This document shows, piece by piece, positions 32,536 through 41,599 of a DNA stretch of 64,000 bases. Source of the DNA: Candidatus Defluviilinea proxima (GTDB lineage: Bacteria > Chloroflexota > Anaerolineae > Anaerolineales > Villigracilaceae); contig JADKIW010000001.1 of NCBI GenBank assembly GCA_016721115.1, positions 1,503,501 to 1,567,500 on the forward strand. Reading direction: 5' to 3'. The translations under genes and the position numbers were made by a program. Within the stretch, counting starts at the first letter, position 1, and the number at the start of each line of letters is the position of its first letter. A model generated the notes under the pieces. That model searched no databases. It had not been told where the DNA came from and worked only from the letters and a program-made list of their open reading frames with translations.

Positions 32536-33453
32536 ATGAAACGATTCTTTTTATTCTTATCTGTGCTTGTTCTTACCACTTTGGCATGTGATGTATTGGT
32601 GAATATCGCTCCCACCAATGAAGCCCCCACTGCCGAAACTACACCCATTCTGAACGAGCCTCCCACAACTACCCCTGAGGTGTTCATCTCATTGACACAA
32701 GCGATCCCAGCGACAGTTGTCCCTAGTACGCTTCCGCCCACCACTGGGACGCAGGCATCCTATGGCCCTGTGAGCCTTACCCTTCCGGTGGGCTTGGCAA
32801 GCGGAGTTAGTGGTACGCAATTCCCGCGCGCCGATGGATCTGACCTCCCGTATTGGGAAATCACCCCCGGCCATACCGTGGTCAAATTGGATGGGTACAC
32901 CTTACAAGGGAAGTTCCATCAACCACAGATTTATGTGTACCCGGCAATGCCTTATGTGGAGTTGCACACAGGCGCATTCGAAAGTATGCATCGCCTTCGC
33001 AATGTGATGAATCCGTCTGGGCCGATCACTGCCGATCAACTTCCTGCAGTGCCTTTCTTCAATGCCGCACAACTCTTTGCTTCGAACGTTCAGGCGATCC
33101 CTTTCCAAAATGGGAGCGGCATGCGCTTCCTAACGGAATATGGACAGTATGCTGCCCCGGTCAATAACGAAGAACTGTTCTATCACTTCCAGGGCTTTAC
33201 GAATGACGGTGAGTATTACATCGTTGCCATCTTCCCGATCACAGCCCCTGTATTGTCTGAGACGGCTGATGCTGGCTCGCCTCTTCCTTCTAATGGAGTT
33301 CAGTATCCCTTCCTTGCAGATCCCAATCCCGAGACTCTGAAGAAGTATTATGAGGATGTTGCCAACTTGTTAAGTGCCACGCCCAATGAAACTTTTACCC
33401 CAACCATCGGGCAATTGGATGCACTGATCCAGTCCATACAGATCATCCCGTAA
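32536..33453 (+). CDS. Lipoprotein, unknown
   Basis: The 305-residue protein starts at ATG 32536 behind AAAGGAAAC. The signal peptide ends in TTLAC, a lipobox, followed by a Thr/Pro/Ala-rich linker of about 60 residues (surface spacer) and a ~220-residue domain with alternating strands. No family is recognised. It is flanked on both sides by TE1 elements, so it is a single-gene unit. Confidence 0.72.
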   Translation: MKRFFLFLSVLVLTTLACDVLVNIAPTNEAPTAETTPILNEPPTTTPEVFISLTQAIPATVVPSTLPPTTGTQASYGPVSLTLPVGLASGVSGTQFPRADGSDLPYWEITPGHTVVKLDGYTLQGKFHQPQIYVYPAMPYVELHTGAFESMHRLRNVMNPSGPITADQLPAVPFFNAAQLFASNVQAIPFQNGSGMRFLTEYGQYAAPVNNEELFYHFQGFTNDGEYYIVAIFPITAPVLSETADAGSPLPSNGVQYPFLADPNPETLKKYYEDVANLLSATPNETFTPTIGQLDALIQSIQIIP

Positions 33454-33458
33454 ACCAC

Positions 33459-33513
33459 CTGTCCAATCGGACAGTCCCAAACTCCCCCAGTGATGGGGGA
33501 GTTTTTTTTCTTG
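33459..33513 (+). repeat. TE1 twin-hairpin element
   Basis: Both stems are perfect: CTGTCC-AATC-GGACAG (33459-33474) and AAACTCCCCC (33479-33488) with GGGGGAGTTT (33495-33504), then eight T. It begins 5 bp after the lipoprotein stop and is the best-formed copy. Confidence 0.8.
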
Positions 33514-33681
33514 CCTGGCTATACTGCAGAAAGTAATTTTTATTGTCGGATCACCAGGTTGTGGCGTCCGCTGAATGCGATGACGCAACAGTTTCTTTTA
33601 TCTTTCAGTACATTGCACAAAACCAAAGTTGTATCTTTTCAACCTTGAAAATCAATTTAAGAAACTAGAAGGAATCGTCAC

Positions 33682-34527
33682 ATGAACACACTGAAAAACA
33701 AAGTTGCATTGGTAACAGGGGCCAGCCGTGGCGTAGGACGAGGTATTGCCAAAGGTCTTGGCGAAGCTGGAATGATCGTCTATGTCACCGGGCGGACAGA
33801 AAATGGCGAAGGTTTACCGGACTTCCTGAAAGACACCGGCATTGGGAAAACCGCCTCTGAAGTAACACAATTGGGTGGAGTAGGAATAGCTCACCACTGT
33901 GACCATGCCAACGACCAGGAAGTAGATGCATTGTTTCAGCGCATCCTGGATGAACAAGGTCGCCTGGATGTGTTGGTGAACAATGCCTGGGGTGGTAGCC
34001 TACATGCCATCCAGCCTTATTTCTTCAACACGCCTTTTTGGGAACAGCCGATGTCTTTGTGGGAGGATAACTACACTGTCGGGTTACGATCCGATTACTA
34101 CGCCAGCCGGTTGGCGGCCCCGATCATGGTCAACCAAAAAAGCGGATTAATTGTTAACATCTCCTACTATGGAGGCCGACACTATTTCAACAACGTGGCA
34201 TATGGCGTCAACAAGGCCGCCATTGACCGGCTTGCGGCAGATATAGCGCTCGAATTGAAACCCCACGGCGTAACAGCACTTTCGCTCTACCCTGGTCAAG
34301 TCAGCACCGAGGGGTATGTGGCTTACGCACAGGTCAACCCTGCAATTGACCTGAACACATTCGAGACGCCTCAATTCGTGGGGCGATGCATTGCCGCCTT
34401 GGCCGCCGACCCGACCGTCTTCGAAAAAACCGGCGAAATCCTGATCACTGCCGAAGTAGCGCAAGCGTATGGAATACGAGACATCAACGGCAATCAACCC
34501 AAATCACAACGCGCCGAGTTATGGTAA
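33682..34527 (+). CDS. Short-chain dehydrogenase/reductase
   Basis: The 281-residue protein has an intact cofactor motif (TGASRGVGRG, residues 14-23), the NNAWGG loop and an intact YGVNK active site preceded by a serine in 'NISYYGG'. It resembles the DHRS1-like group of oxidoreductases, with an extra insert of about 20 residues after the second strand. The substrate is unknown. It starts the operon that continues through the CPBP, nitrilase and CoA-ligase-like genes. Confidence 0.85.
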   Translation: MNTLKNKVALVTGASRGVGRGIAKGLGEAGMIVYVTGRTENGEGLPDFLKDTGIGKTASEVTQLGGVGIAHHCDHANDQEVDALFQRILDEQGRLDVLVNNAWGGSLHAIQPYFFNTPFWEQPMSLWEDNYTVGLRSDYYASRLAAPIMVNQKSGLIVNISYYGGRHYFNNVAYGVNKAAIDRLAADIALELKPHGVTALSLYPGQVSTEGYVAYAQVNPAIDLNTFETPQFVGRCIAALAADPTVFEKTGEILITAEVAQAYGIRDINGNQPKSQRAELW

Positions 34528-34549
34528 GTTGCATCCATTAGGAGTGAAT

Positions 34550-35368
34550 ATGAAAACATGGGCTATCCGTCATCCAATTCTGACCTACATCATCTTCACG
34601 ATGATCTGGTCGTTTAGCATCTGGTCATTACTATTCCTGTACATCGAGCCCGGTGGATTGATGAAATCACCTCCGCCCATTTCCTTCTTGTTCGTTGTGT
34701 TGGGTGGGTTTGGACCTTCCCTCAGCGGTCTTTTCACTACATGGCTGGTCTATGGACGCGAAGGATTGCAAGCTTTGTGGGACAGAGTCCGCATCAGACG
34801 TGTGGGAGGCTGGTGGCTGGCTCTGTTGGTTATTCCTACAGTGACAGCTTTGACTCCGCTCTTTCGCTGGCTGGCAGGCTACCCCGTAGATACGGAAGCG
34901 ATGATGAATCTGCTTGGTCCCGGCATCGCTTTGGGCCTCGTCGCTGGCTTGATGGAAGAATTCGGCTGGCGCGGCTTTCTCCTTCCGCATCTGCTTAAAC
35001 ATCATTCCCCGTTTGTTGCCACTCTGCTGTTGGGCCTGATCTGGGGTGGACTGTGGCATGGGTACGCTGATTATTTCGGTGTGGGTGGTAGAGGCTGGGT
35101 TTCGCTGGCGTTGATCGTGTTGCTTGGACCTGTTCTATTGACCGCATGGTCATTCATCATCACTTGGGTGTATGAACGGACGCAAGGTAGTTTATTGATC
35201 GCTTACTTTATGCATGCCAGTATTTCCTCCAGCGCGTTGATCTTTGGGCAAACGTATACAACAGCCACCGAAGAAATTACCTGGACAGCGGTCAGCACTG
35301 GTCTGGCTGTTCTTGCGGCGGTTCTCGTCTGGCTGTTCGTTCGTCGCTCTGAATCACAAACATTATAA
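34550..35368 (+). CDS. CPBP-family intramembrane metalloprotease 1
   Basis: The 272-residue protein starts at ATG 34550 with TTAGGAG upstream. About eight helices are present; the CPBP (Abi/CAAX protease) signature is 'EEFGWRGFLLP' near residue 139, with further histidines in 'GGLWHGYADYF' and 'AYFMHASISSS'. These residues form the glutamate/histidine active site of the family. Substrate unknown. Confidence 0.85.
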   Translation: MKTWAIRHPILTYIIFTMIWSFSIWSLLFLYIEPGGLMKSPPPISFLFVVLGGFGPSLSGLFTTWLVYGREGLQALWDRVRIRRVGGWWLALLVIPTVTALTPLFRWLAGYPVDTEAMMNLLGPGIALGLVAGLMEEFGWRGFLLPHLLKHHSPFVATLLLGLIWGGLWHGYADYFGVGGRGWVSLALIVLLGPVLLTAWSFIITWVYERTQGSLLIAYFMHASISSSALIFGQTYTTATEEITWTAVSTGLAVLAAVLVWLFVRRSESQTL

Positions 35369-35385
35369 GAACAAGGAGGCCAACT

Positions 35386-36336
35386 ATGAAAAAGTTGACT
35401 CTCGCTGCCGCCCAAATTACCTGCAAGGATGGTCGTGTGCAGGAGAACCTCGCCCGCGCCACTCAAATGGCGGAGCAAGCAAAAGCGCAGGGAACGCAGT
35501 TGGTCTTGTTCCCTGAGTTTTTGCCGCAAGGCTATTTGTTGACACCTGCACTGTGGGATGCTGCCGAGCCGTTTGACGGTCCCACCACCCGATGGTTGAG
35601 CGAAACGTCCCGACGATTGGGAATCTACCTCGGAACGAGTTTCCTCGAAGTGAGAAATGGACATTTCCTCAACACCTTCGCTTTGACAGATCCTTCGGGC
35701 AAAATTCTCGGCGCGGTGCGTAAGCGCAACCCCTCCATGTGGGAAGCTTACTTCTTCAAAGGGGAGCGCGGGAATCCATATCTTGATACCGATCTCGGTC
35801 GAATTGGCGTGGGGATTTGTTTCGACAACCACACACACGAAATCGCCAGTGCCGTCTCGCAGAGCAACATTGACCTGATGTTGATGCCGCATTCTTATTG
35901 CACTCCCACCCAGCCGACCAAAATGACATCCCAAGCTGATATTGACCGGTTGAACGGACTACCGGTACGTGTCGCTCACCTGTACAACGAATGGTTCGGC
36001 GTCCCGGTGTTGATGTGCAACAAAAGCGGCGCATGGGATTCCCCTGTCCCCGATGCGACGCTCGGCACTCCAAAGGATTTTCGTTTTTCAGGTCGTTCCA
36101 CTTTGCTGGATGCCGATGGGGCCCTGCGCGGCGAACTCGGTGATGAGGAAACAGTGCTGGTTGGAACGGTCACACTCGACCCGTCGCTCAAAAAGCAGAC
36201 TCGCCCGCCGAAATACAGCCGCTATATCTATCCCGGCTCGCCTGGACGTGAGATCATTCGTCTGATGGAATTTCGTGGCAGTCTCTCGTACAACTTCAGC
36301 GCTTTGCGCAAACAAAAAGCACAGGCTTACGAATAA
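35386..36336 (+). CDS. Carbon-nitrogen hydrolase (nitrilase superfamily)
   Basis: The 316-residue protein follows AAGGAGG. The catalytic Glu-Lys-Cys triad is visible as 'LVLFPEFLPQG' (Glu), the lysine of 'GAVRKRNPSMWEA', and 'RIGVGICFDNHTHE' (Cys). It would hydrolyse an amide or nitrile. Clustering with an SDR and an acyl-CoA-ligase-like enzyme suggests a small catabolic or biosynthetic pathway. Confidence 0.88.
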   Translation: MKKLTLAAAQITCKDGRVQENLARATQMAEQAKAQGTQLVLFPEFLPQGYLLTPALWDAAEPFDGPTTRWLSETSRRLGIYLGTSFLEVRNGHFLNTFALTDPSGKILGAVRKRNPSMWEAYFFKGERGNPYLDTDLGRIGVGICFDNHTHEIASAVSQSNIDLMLMPHSYCTPTQPTKMTSQADIDRLNGLPVRVAHLYNEWFGVPVLMCNKSGAWDSPVPDATLGTPKDFRFSGRSTLLDADGALRGELGDEETVLVGTVTLDPSLKKQTRPPKYSRYIYPGSPGREIIRLMEFRGSLSYNFSALRKQKAQAYE

Positions 36337-36351
36337 ATCAAAGGAATAATA

Positions 36352-37734
36352 ATGACATCATTCAATCCCATTTCCATTTTCATGGACGCTCGACGAGTCA
36401 CACGCGGGGCGCCTGAAATGCTGGCGGCACGTCAACGTGAAAGACTCAACGAACTCGTTGCATTTGCGCGTGCAAACTCGCGCTTCTATGCCGAGAAGTA
36501 TCGCGGCTTGCCAGAGACCATCACCGATGCGAGCCTTCTTCCGCCTGTGACGAAGGTCGAGCTCATGGAGCACTTCGACGATGTGGTCACCGATCCATCC
36601 GTGCGTAAAGCGGATGTGATGAAATATATTTCCGATCTCAGCAACATAGGCAAACCGTTCATGGGCAAGTACATGGTGTGGACGACCTCTGGCACAACAG
36701 GCACGCCAGGTATATTTCTCGAAGACAAGAACTGGGATGCGGTTATCACCGCCGTGAACGTATTGCGCATGGGCGGTGAGTGGTACAACATGGATGTCAT
36801 CCGCGGGATGATGAAGGCGGGCGGCAACAGCGCTTCGGTCTTTGCGGGCAACGGACATTTTCTAGGCGTGACCATGTTGGAGCGTCAGCGCAGTTCCAAT
36901 CGCTCACGCGGTAAACGCATTCGGCTTGTGCCTGTCACATTGCCCATCGCCGAGATCGTCAGACAGTTGAACGAACTCCAACCTGCCATGTTCGCGGGTT
37001 ATTCCAGCGTGCTCGGTTTGCTGGCGCAAGAGCAACTCGAAGGGCGGTTGAATATTCATCCTTCGATCGTTATCAGCTCTGCCGAGCCGCTTTCCGATGA
37101 AAACCGCAAACTCATTCAACAGGCATTCGGCGTACCGCCGCGCAATAACTATGGCTGTTCCGAAGGCGGCGTGATGGGATATGAGTGCAATCACGGACGT
37201 ATGCACATCAATGCCGATTGGATCATCTTCGAACCAGTGGATGCAAAACATCATCCTGTTCCTGCGGGTCAACTCTCTGATCGAACCTTAATCACCAATC
37301 TTGCGAACCGCGTTATGCCGATCATTCGCTACGAACTCGGCGACCGCGTAACACTCCTGCCTGAGAAATGTGACTGTGGAATCACACTCCCGCTCATCAA
37401 GGTCGAAGGTCGCACGGATGAAATCCTGCGCTTCACCTCTTCAAGCGGACAGTTGGTCCCTGTTCTGCCGCTTGCTCTCTGGTCTGTGATCAAAGAAACG
37501 CCTGGCGTGTTGAGATTTCAGGCGATCCAGACTGCGCCTGCTGAATTGAAGATTCGTTTGGAAACAAAACATGCGGAAGAATGTGATGCGGTTTGGAAGC
37601 GCGTCTACGTCAACGCACGAGACTATCTGACCCGACAGGGTTTGGGTAACGTGAACATCCTCCGTGCTGAAGAACTTCCCATGCGTGACCCGAAGAGTGG
37701 CAAGTTCCGCAACGTGTGGGCGGAGAAGTTCTAG
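36352..37734 (+). CDS. Adenylate-forming enzyme, phenylacetate-CoA-ligase-like
   Basis: The 460-residue protein carries the AMP-binding P-loop TSGTTGTPG near residue 116, 'NNYGCSEGGVMGYEC' at the acyl-adenylate binding site and 'RYELGDRVTLLPEKCDCG' as the hinge, typical of the PaaK-like family. It would activate a carboxylate with ATP, possibly to a CoA ester. It follows the nitrilase by 15 bp and its own substrate is not clear. Confidence 0.83.
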   Translation: MTSFNPISIFMDARRVTRGAPEMLAARQRERLNELVAFARANSRFYAEKYRGLPETITDASLLPPVTKVELMEHFDDVVTDPSVRKADVMKYISDLSNIGKPFMGKYMVWTTSGTTGTPGIFLEDKNWDAVITAVNVLRMGGEWYNMDVIRGMMKAGGNSASVFAGNGHFLGVTMLERQRSSNRSRGKRIRLVPVTLPIAEIVRQLNELQPAMFAGYSSVLGLLAQEQLEGRLNIHPSIVISSAEPLSDENRKLIQQAFGVPPRNNYGCSEGGVMGYECNHGRMHINADWIIFEPVDAKHHPVPAGQLSDRTLITNLANRVMPIIRYELGDRVTLLPEKCDCGITLPLIKVEGRTDEILRFTSSSGQLVPVLPLALWSVIKETPGVLRFQAIQTAPAELKIRLETKHAEECDAVWKRVYVNARDYLTRQGLGNVNILRAEELPMRDPKSGKFRNVWAEKF

Positions 37735-37770
37735 GCATAGAATTTTCTGTTACCACCGAAGGAGTGCCCG

Positions 37771-38229
37771 TTGATTCTCAATCAAAAATATCCACCCTCT
37801 CAACCGTGTACTTGTAAGATTTGTTTGGCATATTGTGCCCGCCCTGGCTGGTGGACGGTTGAAGAAGCATCCCGCGCAATGGAGGCAGGGTATGGGAATC
37901 GCATGATGCTGGAGGTTGCGCCTGAATTGACATTTGGTGTTTTGTCGCCAGCGTTCAAGGGATGTGAAAAGTTTTACGCAACAGAGCAATTCGCAAGGAA
38001 TGGCTGTACCTTTCTGAAAGATGAGCGTTGCGAACTCTATGGCACAGGTCATCAGCCATTGGAATGTCGCTTTTGCCATCATGAGCGGCGCGGGCAAGGT
38101 ATGAAATGTCATGCCGCTCTCGAAAGGGATTGGAAGACACCAAATGGGCAGATGTTGGTGGAAAGATGGATCAAGCAGGTTGGGTTGAGAGATCGTCTTT
38201 TTATGCTTTCGATTGGATCCTATCATTGA
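37771..38229 (+). CDS. Cysteine-cluster protein (YkgJ-like)
   Basis: The 152-residue protein starts at a TTG behind GAAGGAG. It has two cysteine groups, 'CTCKICLAYCARPGWW' near the N-terminus and 'GCTFLKDERCELY...LECRFCHHE' in the centre, plus a later Cys-His, a pattern of YkgJ-type zinc or iron-sulfur binding proteins. No function is established. It ends shortly before the terminator at 38250. Confidence 0.65.
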   Translation: MILNQKYPPSQPCTCKICLAYCARPGWWTVEEASRAMEAGYGNRMMLEVAPELTFGVLSPAFKGCEKFYATEQFARNGCTFLKDERCELYGTGHQPLECRFCHHERRGQGMKCHAALERDWKTPNGQMLVERWIKQVGLRDRLFMLSIGSYH

Positions 38230-38249
38230 TTACTAGTTAACTCACGGAA

Positions 38250-38298
38250 AACAAAAAGCCCTTCCTTACAGGGCCCATAGGGCCTGCAAGGAAGGGTT
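38250..38298 (-). terminator. Terminator between convergent genes
   Basis: CCCTTCCTT (38259-38267) and AAGGAAGGG (38288-38296) with additional GC pairs inside form a long stem. On the minus strand it is followed by TTTTTGTTTT, so it mainly ends the CPBP transcript at 38341; it also separates the convergent plus-strand gene. Confidence 0.8.
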
Positions 38299-38340
38299 AT
38301 GTTTTGGGTTTTAGAAATTTAAGTTGACCTAGTGGTCTAC

Positions 38341-39093
38341 TTACATCAATCCCCAAAATATATGGAAGACCACATCAGCCCAAAAATGGACGCCTGCCGC
38401 CGCGACCAAGCCATCTTTCATGTAGCGCTGACCAGCGATGAGTCCGATGACGCCGTTGAGGATGAAGACTTCTGCCAATAGTACAGGATTCAGTTCGGCG
38501 ATGGATGAAGCGCCTGTCAGGAAGAAGATGGTGCCGAGATGCCCAGCGCTGAACGCAAGCGCGGCGATGATATTGGCGATCCACAATGCGGCGGTACGTC
38601 CGTTGAAGCGTTTGAACAGCCAGTTGAGGAGGAATCCCCATAAGCCGAAGACAAATCCGCGGAACATGATCTCTTCACCTATACCTGCGCTAATAGATGC
38701 AAGAATAGAAATCGGGAATGCAGGGTGAGGAAAACGACCGAAGCCATTGATGGGCGCAAATAGTGCATCACCAATAACAATGAATACACCGCAGATCAGG
38801 CCCACTACAAGCGGGATGACAAACCAACGTCGCCAGTTGCCGTCTTCGCTGAAAATGCCGGGTAGTTCGAGTTTGCGAGCGAACCAGAAACCTGCCAACC
38901 CCAGCAAACCGTAGACTACAAGAACGATACCTGCATTGATGAGTCCTACCACCCAGACAGGAACTCCCATATCGGGCATGGGAACGCCTGATGTTGCGGC
39001 AAGTTCATCTGTGAAGAATGCATATGTGGCAAAGGCACAGAAAGCGTATACAAAAAGTAAAACCAGAAACACACTACGTTGTTTGCGATTCAT
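38341..39093 (-). CDS. CPBP-family intramembrane metalloprotease 2
   Basis: The 250-residue protein has about seven helices and the signature 'GEEIMFRGFVFG' near residue 145, with the second histidine in 'FSAGHLG' and a third in 'GVHFWADVVFH'. It starts 1 bp after the stop of the next CPBP gene in the transcript, so the two are coupled. Paralogous but clearly different from the protein at 39095. Confidence 0.85.
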   Translation of the reverse strand: MNRKQRSVFLVLLFVYAFCAFATYAFFTDELAATSGVPMPDMGVPVWVVGLINAGIVLVVYGLLGLAGFWFARKLELPGIFSEDGNWRRWFVIPLVVGLICGVFIVIGDALFAPINGFGRFPHPAFPISILASISAGIGEEIMFRGFVFGLWGFLLNWLFKRFNGRTAALWIANIIAALAFSAGHLGTIFFLTGASSIAELNPVLLAEVFILNGVIGLIAGQRYMKDGLVAAAGVHFWADVVFHIFWGLM

Positions 39094-39094
39094 T

Positions 39095-40003
39095 TCATGC
39101 CTCTTCGTTGAGTCTTAATGCATCACGCTTCAGAAAGATGATGAGTGCAACCACTGCAATGGCCCATGAACCAATGAGTGCGGCTAATGATGGTCCCAGC
39201 ACTCTGTTTGGAGTGCCCTGTGTGAAGAATACATAAATGCCAGCAATACCGTTGATTGCGCCATGACCGATGACCGCTGGCCATACACTTCCACTGCGCA
39301 AAGTTGCCCAGCCAAGGAAAGTGCCCAAGGTGAATGTGAACCATGTCATCGTGAGGATGCCCAGCCACGGCGCACCGGGATATTCTGTGCCATAGTTGTG
39401 TCCCATTGCAATGATCGGTGCATGCCATAGACCCCAGATGATGCCCATCACAACCATTGCTTTTCTTCCACCGAGCGGCATCAACTTGGGTTGTAAATAG
39501 GCACGCCAGCCGAATTCCTCTCCCAGAATGGGAATGGCATTCAAGATTGGAGCAGCAATGAGAGCTGTTAGAGTTTGCGAGATGACGATTACCCACGGAT
39601 CTATCGTTGGCATGGTCTGACCTGCGGCGGTAGCCTTTGCCATGAATGCCTTCACTGCAGAAAGTGACGGGTCATAATATTGTGGGAACAACGCAAAGAA
39701 GAGACCCATCCCCAGGAAGGCAAAGATCGAAGGAGCGATCCAGCAGATCAACCAATACAACCAACCTTTCTTGAAGTTGGGGCGAAGGTAAAGCCCCTGC
39801 CAGCCTTCGCGTGTGATAAGACGCGTAAGGATGTGGGCAAGCGCAGGCGCGCCCATGTATCCACCACCCAACATGATGAGTGTATACGGGGTTGGCGTAA
39901 GACCACCCGTGAGATACAACACCAAAGCTACAAGCCATGCGATGCCAAACGCAAATGCAATGAAGATACCCACACGTTTCCACTCTACAACATTGTTTTC
40001 CAT
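39095..40003 (-). CDS. CPBP-family intramembrane metalloprotease 3
   Basis: The 302-residue protein starts at ATG 40003 after AAAAAGGAG; an earlier in-frame start would overlap the beta-lactamase-like gene. The signature 'GEEFGWRAYLQP' and 'WGLWHAPIIAMGHNYG' give the expected Glu and His residues. Eight helices are predicted by eye. It sits between the serine hydrolase and the second CPBP gene in one minus-strand operon. Confidence 0.85.
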   Translation of the reverse strand: MENNVVEWKRVGIFIAFAFGIAWLVALVLYLTGGLTPTPYTLIMLGGGYMGAPALAHILTRLITREGWQGLYLRPNFKKGWLYWLICWIAPSIFAFLGMGLFFALFPQYYDPSLSAVKAFMAKATAAGQTMPTIDPWVIVISQTLTALIAAPILNAIPILGEEFGWRAYLQPKLMPLGGRKAMVVMGIIWGLWHAPIIAMGHNYGTEYPGAPWLGILTMTWFTFTLGTFLGWATLRSGSVWPAVIGHGAINGIAGIYVFFTQGTPNRVLGPSLAALIGSWAIAVVALIIFLKRDALRLNEEA

Positions 40004-40017
40004 TTCAAATCTCCTTT

Positions 40018-41502
40018 TTACAGTTGGCGAGTCTTTCCACTCACCAGCCAAAATAGTTTTACAAACCCCTGCACATAATCAGGGACAGAACCAACAAACA
40101 TCAGGATTGCGATATCGCTCAGCATGTGGGTCATGTTGATGATCTGATAGGTAAAGTTGAACCGATACCCAAAGAACGCCTTGATGCCGCTGAATATTAC
40201 AACCAGAATCAGCGTGGGGATGGTAAAGCTGATAACGGTATCCAGGACCTTCTTCCCAGTTGACCACTTGCGAGCGCGTTCCGCCCATCCACGTAGAGAG
40301 AGTAAATTACGAACTTGAAAGATACTCAGAGCGAGAACAAAGATCAATAACAACCAGCCAATGTGTTTCACTGACCAGCCATCAGAAATGGGCGGAGGCG
40401 TTCGTCCCAATACGATGGTTTCCACACCTTTGGCGATCTGTGAGGCAGAGATGTAATGATCCATCAAATATCCCTGATTGATAAGCAATACAAAACTCAT
40501 ATCGCGCAATGGATAAATATCCACATAAGTCTTGAATGCCTCGTTCGCGCCACCGTGGAAGATATGTCCCTGCTCGATGAACCAGCCCATGCCATATCCC
40601 TGCACAGGCGAGAAAAGCATATCCATTCCTCGTGCTGATAACAACTGTTTATCTTTGTAGTGACCGGCATTATCCATCGCCATTGAATAATGTGCCATGT
40701 CTTCAGCTGTTGAAATGATATAGCCTGCGCCGATCTCGAATACGCGATGCGGTTGCTCCTGTGGAACCGTAAAGCCAAAGAAGCGGCTATAGCCTTGAGA
40801 GAGGCCATTCTCATGAGCAAGGACAGGGTCCGTGTATGTGTGCTTCATCTCCAATGGGTCGAAGATATATTGCTGTACATAATCCTCATATTTCATCCCG
40901 CTCACATTCTGCACGATCACTGCCAGCACATCGTAACCGAAATTGAAATATTGAAACGTGGTGCCAACAGGTACAGTCAACTCAGCAGAAGCCAGTGCGC
41001 GAACAGCATCTTCGTTCGATGCATTGTCATCAAGCACAACTGTAAAGCCCGATTCCGAGAGTCCACTGGTGTGATGAAGAAAATGACTCACCGTGATCTG
41101 TTTCGACGCTTCCTCGTCTGCCACTTTGAACCACGGAATAAATTTCTGCACCGCATCATTCGGTTTAATCTTGCCCTGTTCGATCAACTGCGCAATTGCC
41201 AACCCCGTGAGCGACTTACTCTGCGAACCAATATACATTGGCGTCTGCGGCGTCATCGGGCGACCACCACCCGCCGTGCCATACCCCTTGAGATATACGA
41301 TCTCATTTTTAGATGTCACCGTGATGGAGATTCCCTTGATCCCGTGCTTTGCCATCTGCCCGGAGATATACGCATCAAGAGCATCCGCATCAAACCCGAC
41401 AGGTGAACTTGCGTCCGCCTCAACAGGCGTTATCCACGCTGACACTATGATAGTAACTATGCTAATTATTGATAAGACAATATATGTATGTTGATTCTTC
41501 AT
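40018..41502 (-). CDS. Beta-lactamase-like serine hydrolase with C-terminal membrane helices
   Basis: The 494-residue protein has an N-terminal signal or anchor helix, the SxxK motif in 'IGSQSKSLTG', a Tyr-x-Asn motif in 'FQYFNFGYD' and a third motif HGG in 'IFHGGANEAF', so the penicillin-binding-protein/class C fold is complete. The last ~130 residues hold four hydrophobic segments. ATG 41502 is chosen because a longer frame runs back through the TE1 element; no strong ribosome site is visible. Peptidase or esterase activity is more likely than antibiotic resistance. Confidence 0.82.
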   Translation of the reverse strand: MKNQHTYIVLSIISIVTIIVSAWITPVEADASSPVGFDADALDAYISGQMAKHGIKGISITVTSKNEIVYLKGYGTAGGGRPMTPQTPMYIGSQSKSLTGLAIAQLIEQGKIKPNDAVQKFIPWFKVADEEASKQITVSHFLHHTSGLSESGFTVVLDDNASNEDAVRALASAELTVPVGTTFQYFNFGYDVLAVIVQNVSGMKYEDYVQQYIFDPLEMKHTYTDPVLAHENGLSQGYSRFFGFTVPQEQPHRVFEIGAGYIISTAEDMAHYSMAMDNAGHYKDKQLLSARGMDMLFSPVQGYGMGWFIEQGHIFHGGANEAFKTYVDIYPLRDMSFVLLINQGYLMDHYISASQIAKGVETIVLGRTPPPISDGWSVKHIGWLLLIFVLALSIFQVRNLLSLRGWAERARKWSTGKKVLDTVISFTIPTLILVVIFSGIKAFFGYRFNFTYQIINMTHMLSDIAILMFVGSVPDYVQGFVKLFWLVSGKTRQL

Positions 41503-41524
41503 AGCTGAATAATAATTTTGACCA

Positions 41525-41577
41525 ATAAAAAACTCCCCCGTCGTTGGGGGAGTTTTCACTGTCCATTTGGATAGTGC
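41525..41577 (-). repeat. TE1 twin-hairpin element, minus orientation
   Basis: On the minus strand CACTATCC-AAAT-GGACAGTG is followed by AAAACTCCCCC and GGGGGAGTTTT and a T-run. It lies 23 bp after the stop of the transglutaminase-like gene and 23 bp before the serine hydrolase start, so it separates the two. Confidence 0.75.
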
Positions 41578-41599
41578 GGTCAAGTGAATGGGGGAAGAG

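Noticed and set aside
40018..41502. Antibiotic-resistance beta-lactamase
   Set aside because: The fold motifs are those of general serine hydrolases and the C-terminal membrane helices do not fit a resistance enzyme.
40018..41583. Longer start for the serine hydrolase at 41583
   Set aside because: The extra N-terminus would be encoded by the TE1 terminator element; the signal-like helix begins at ATG 41502.
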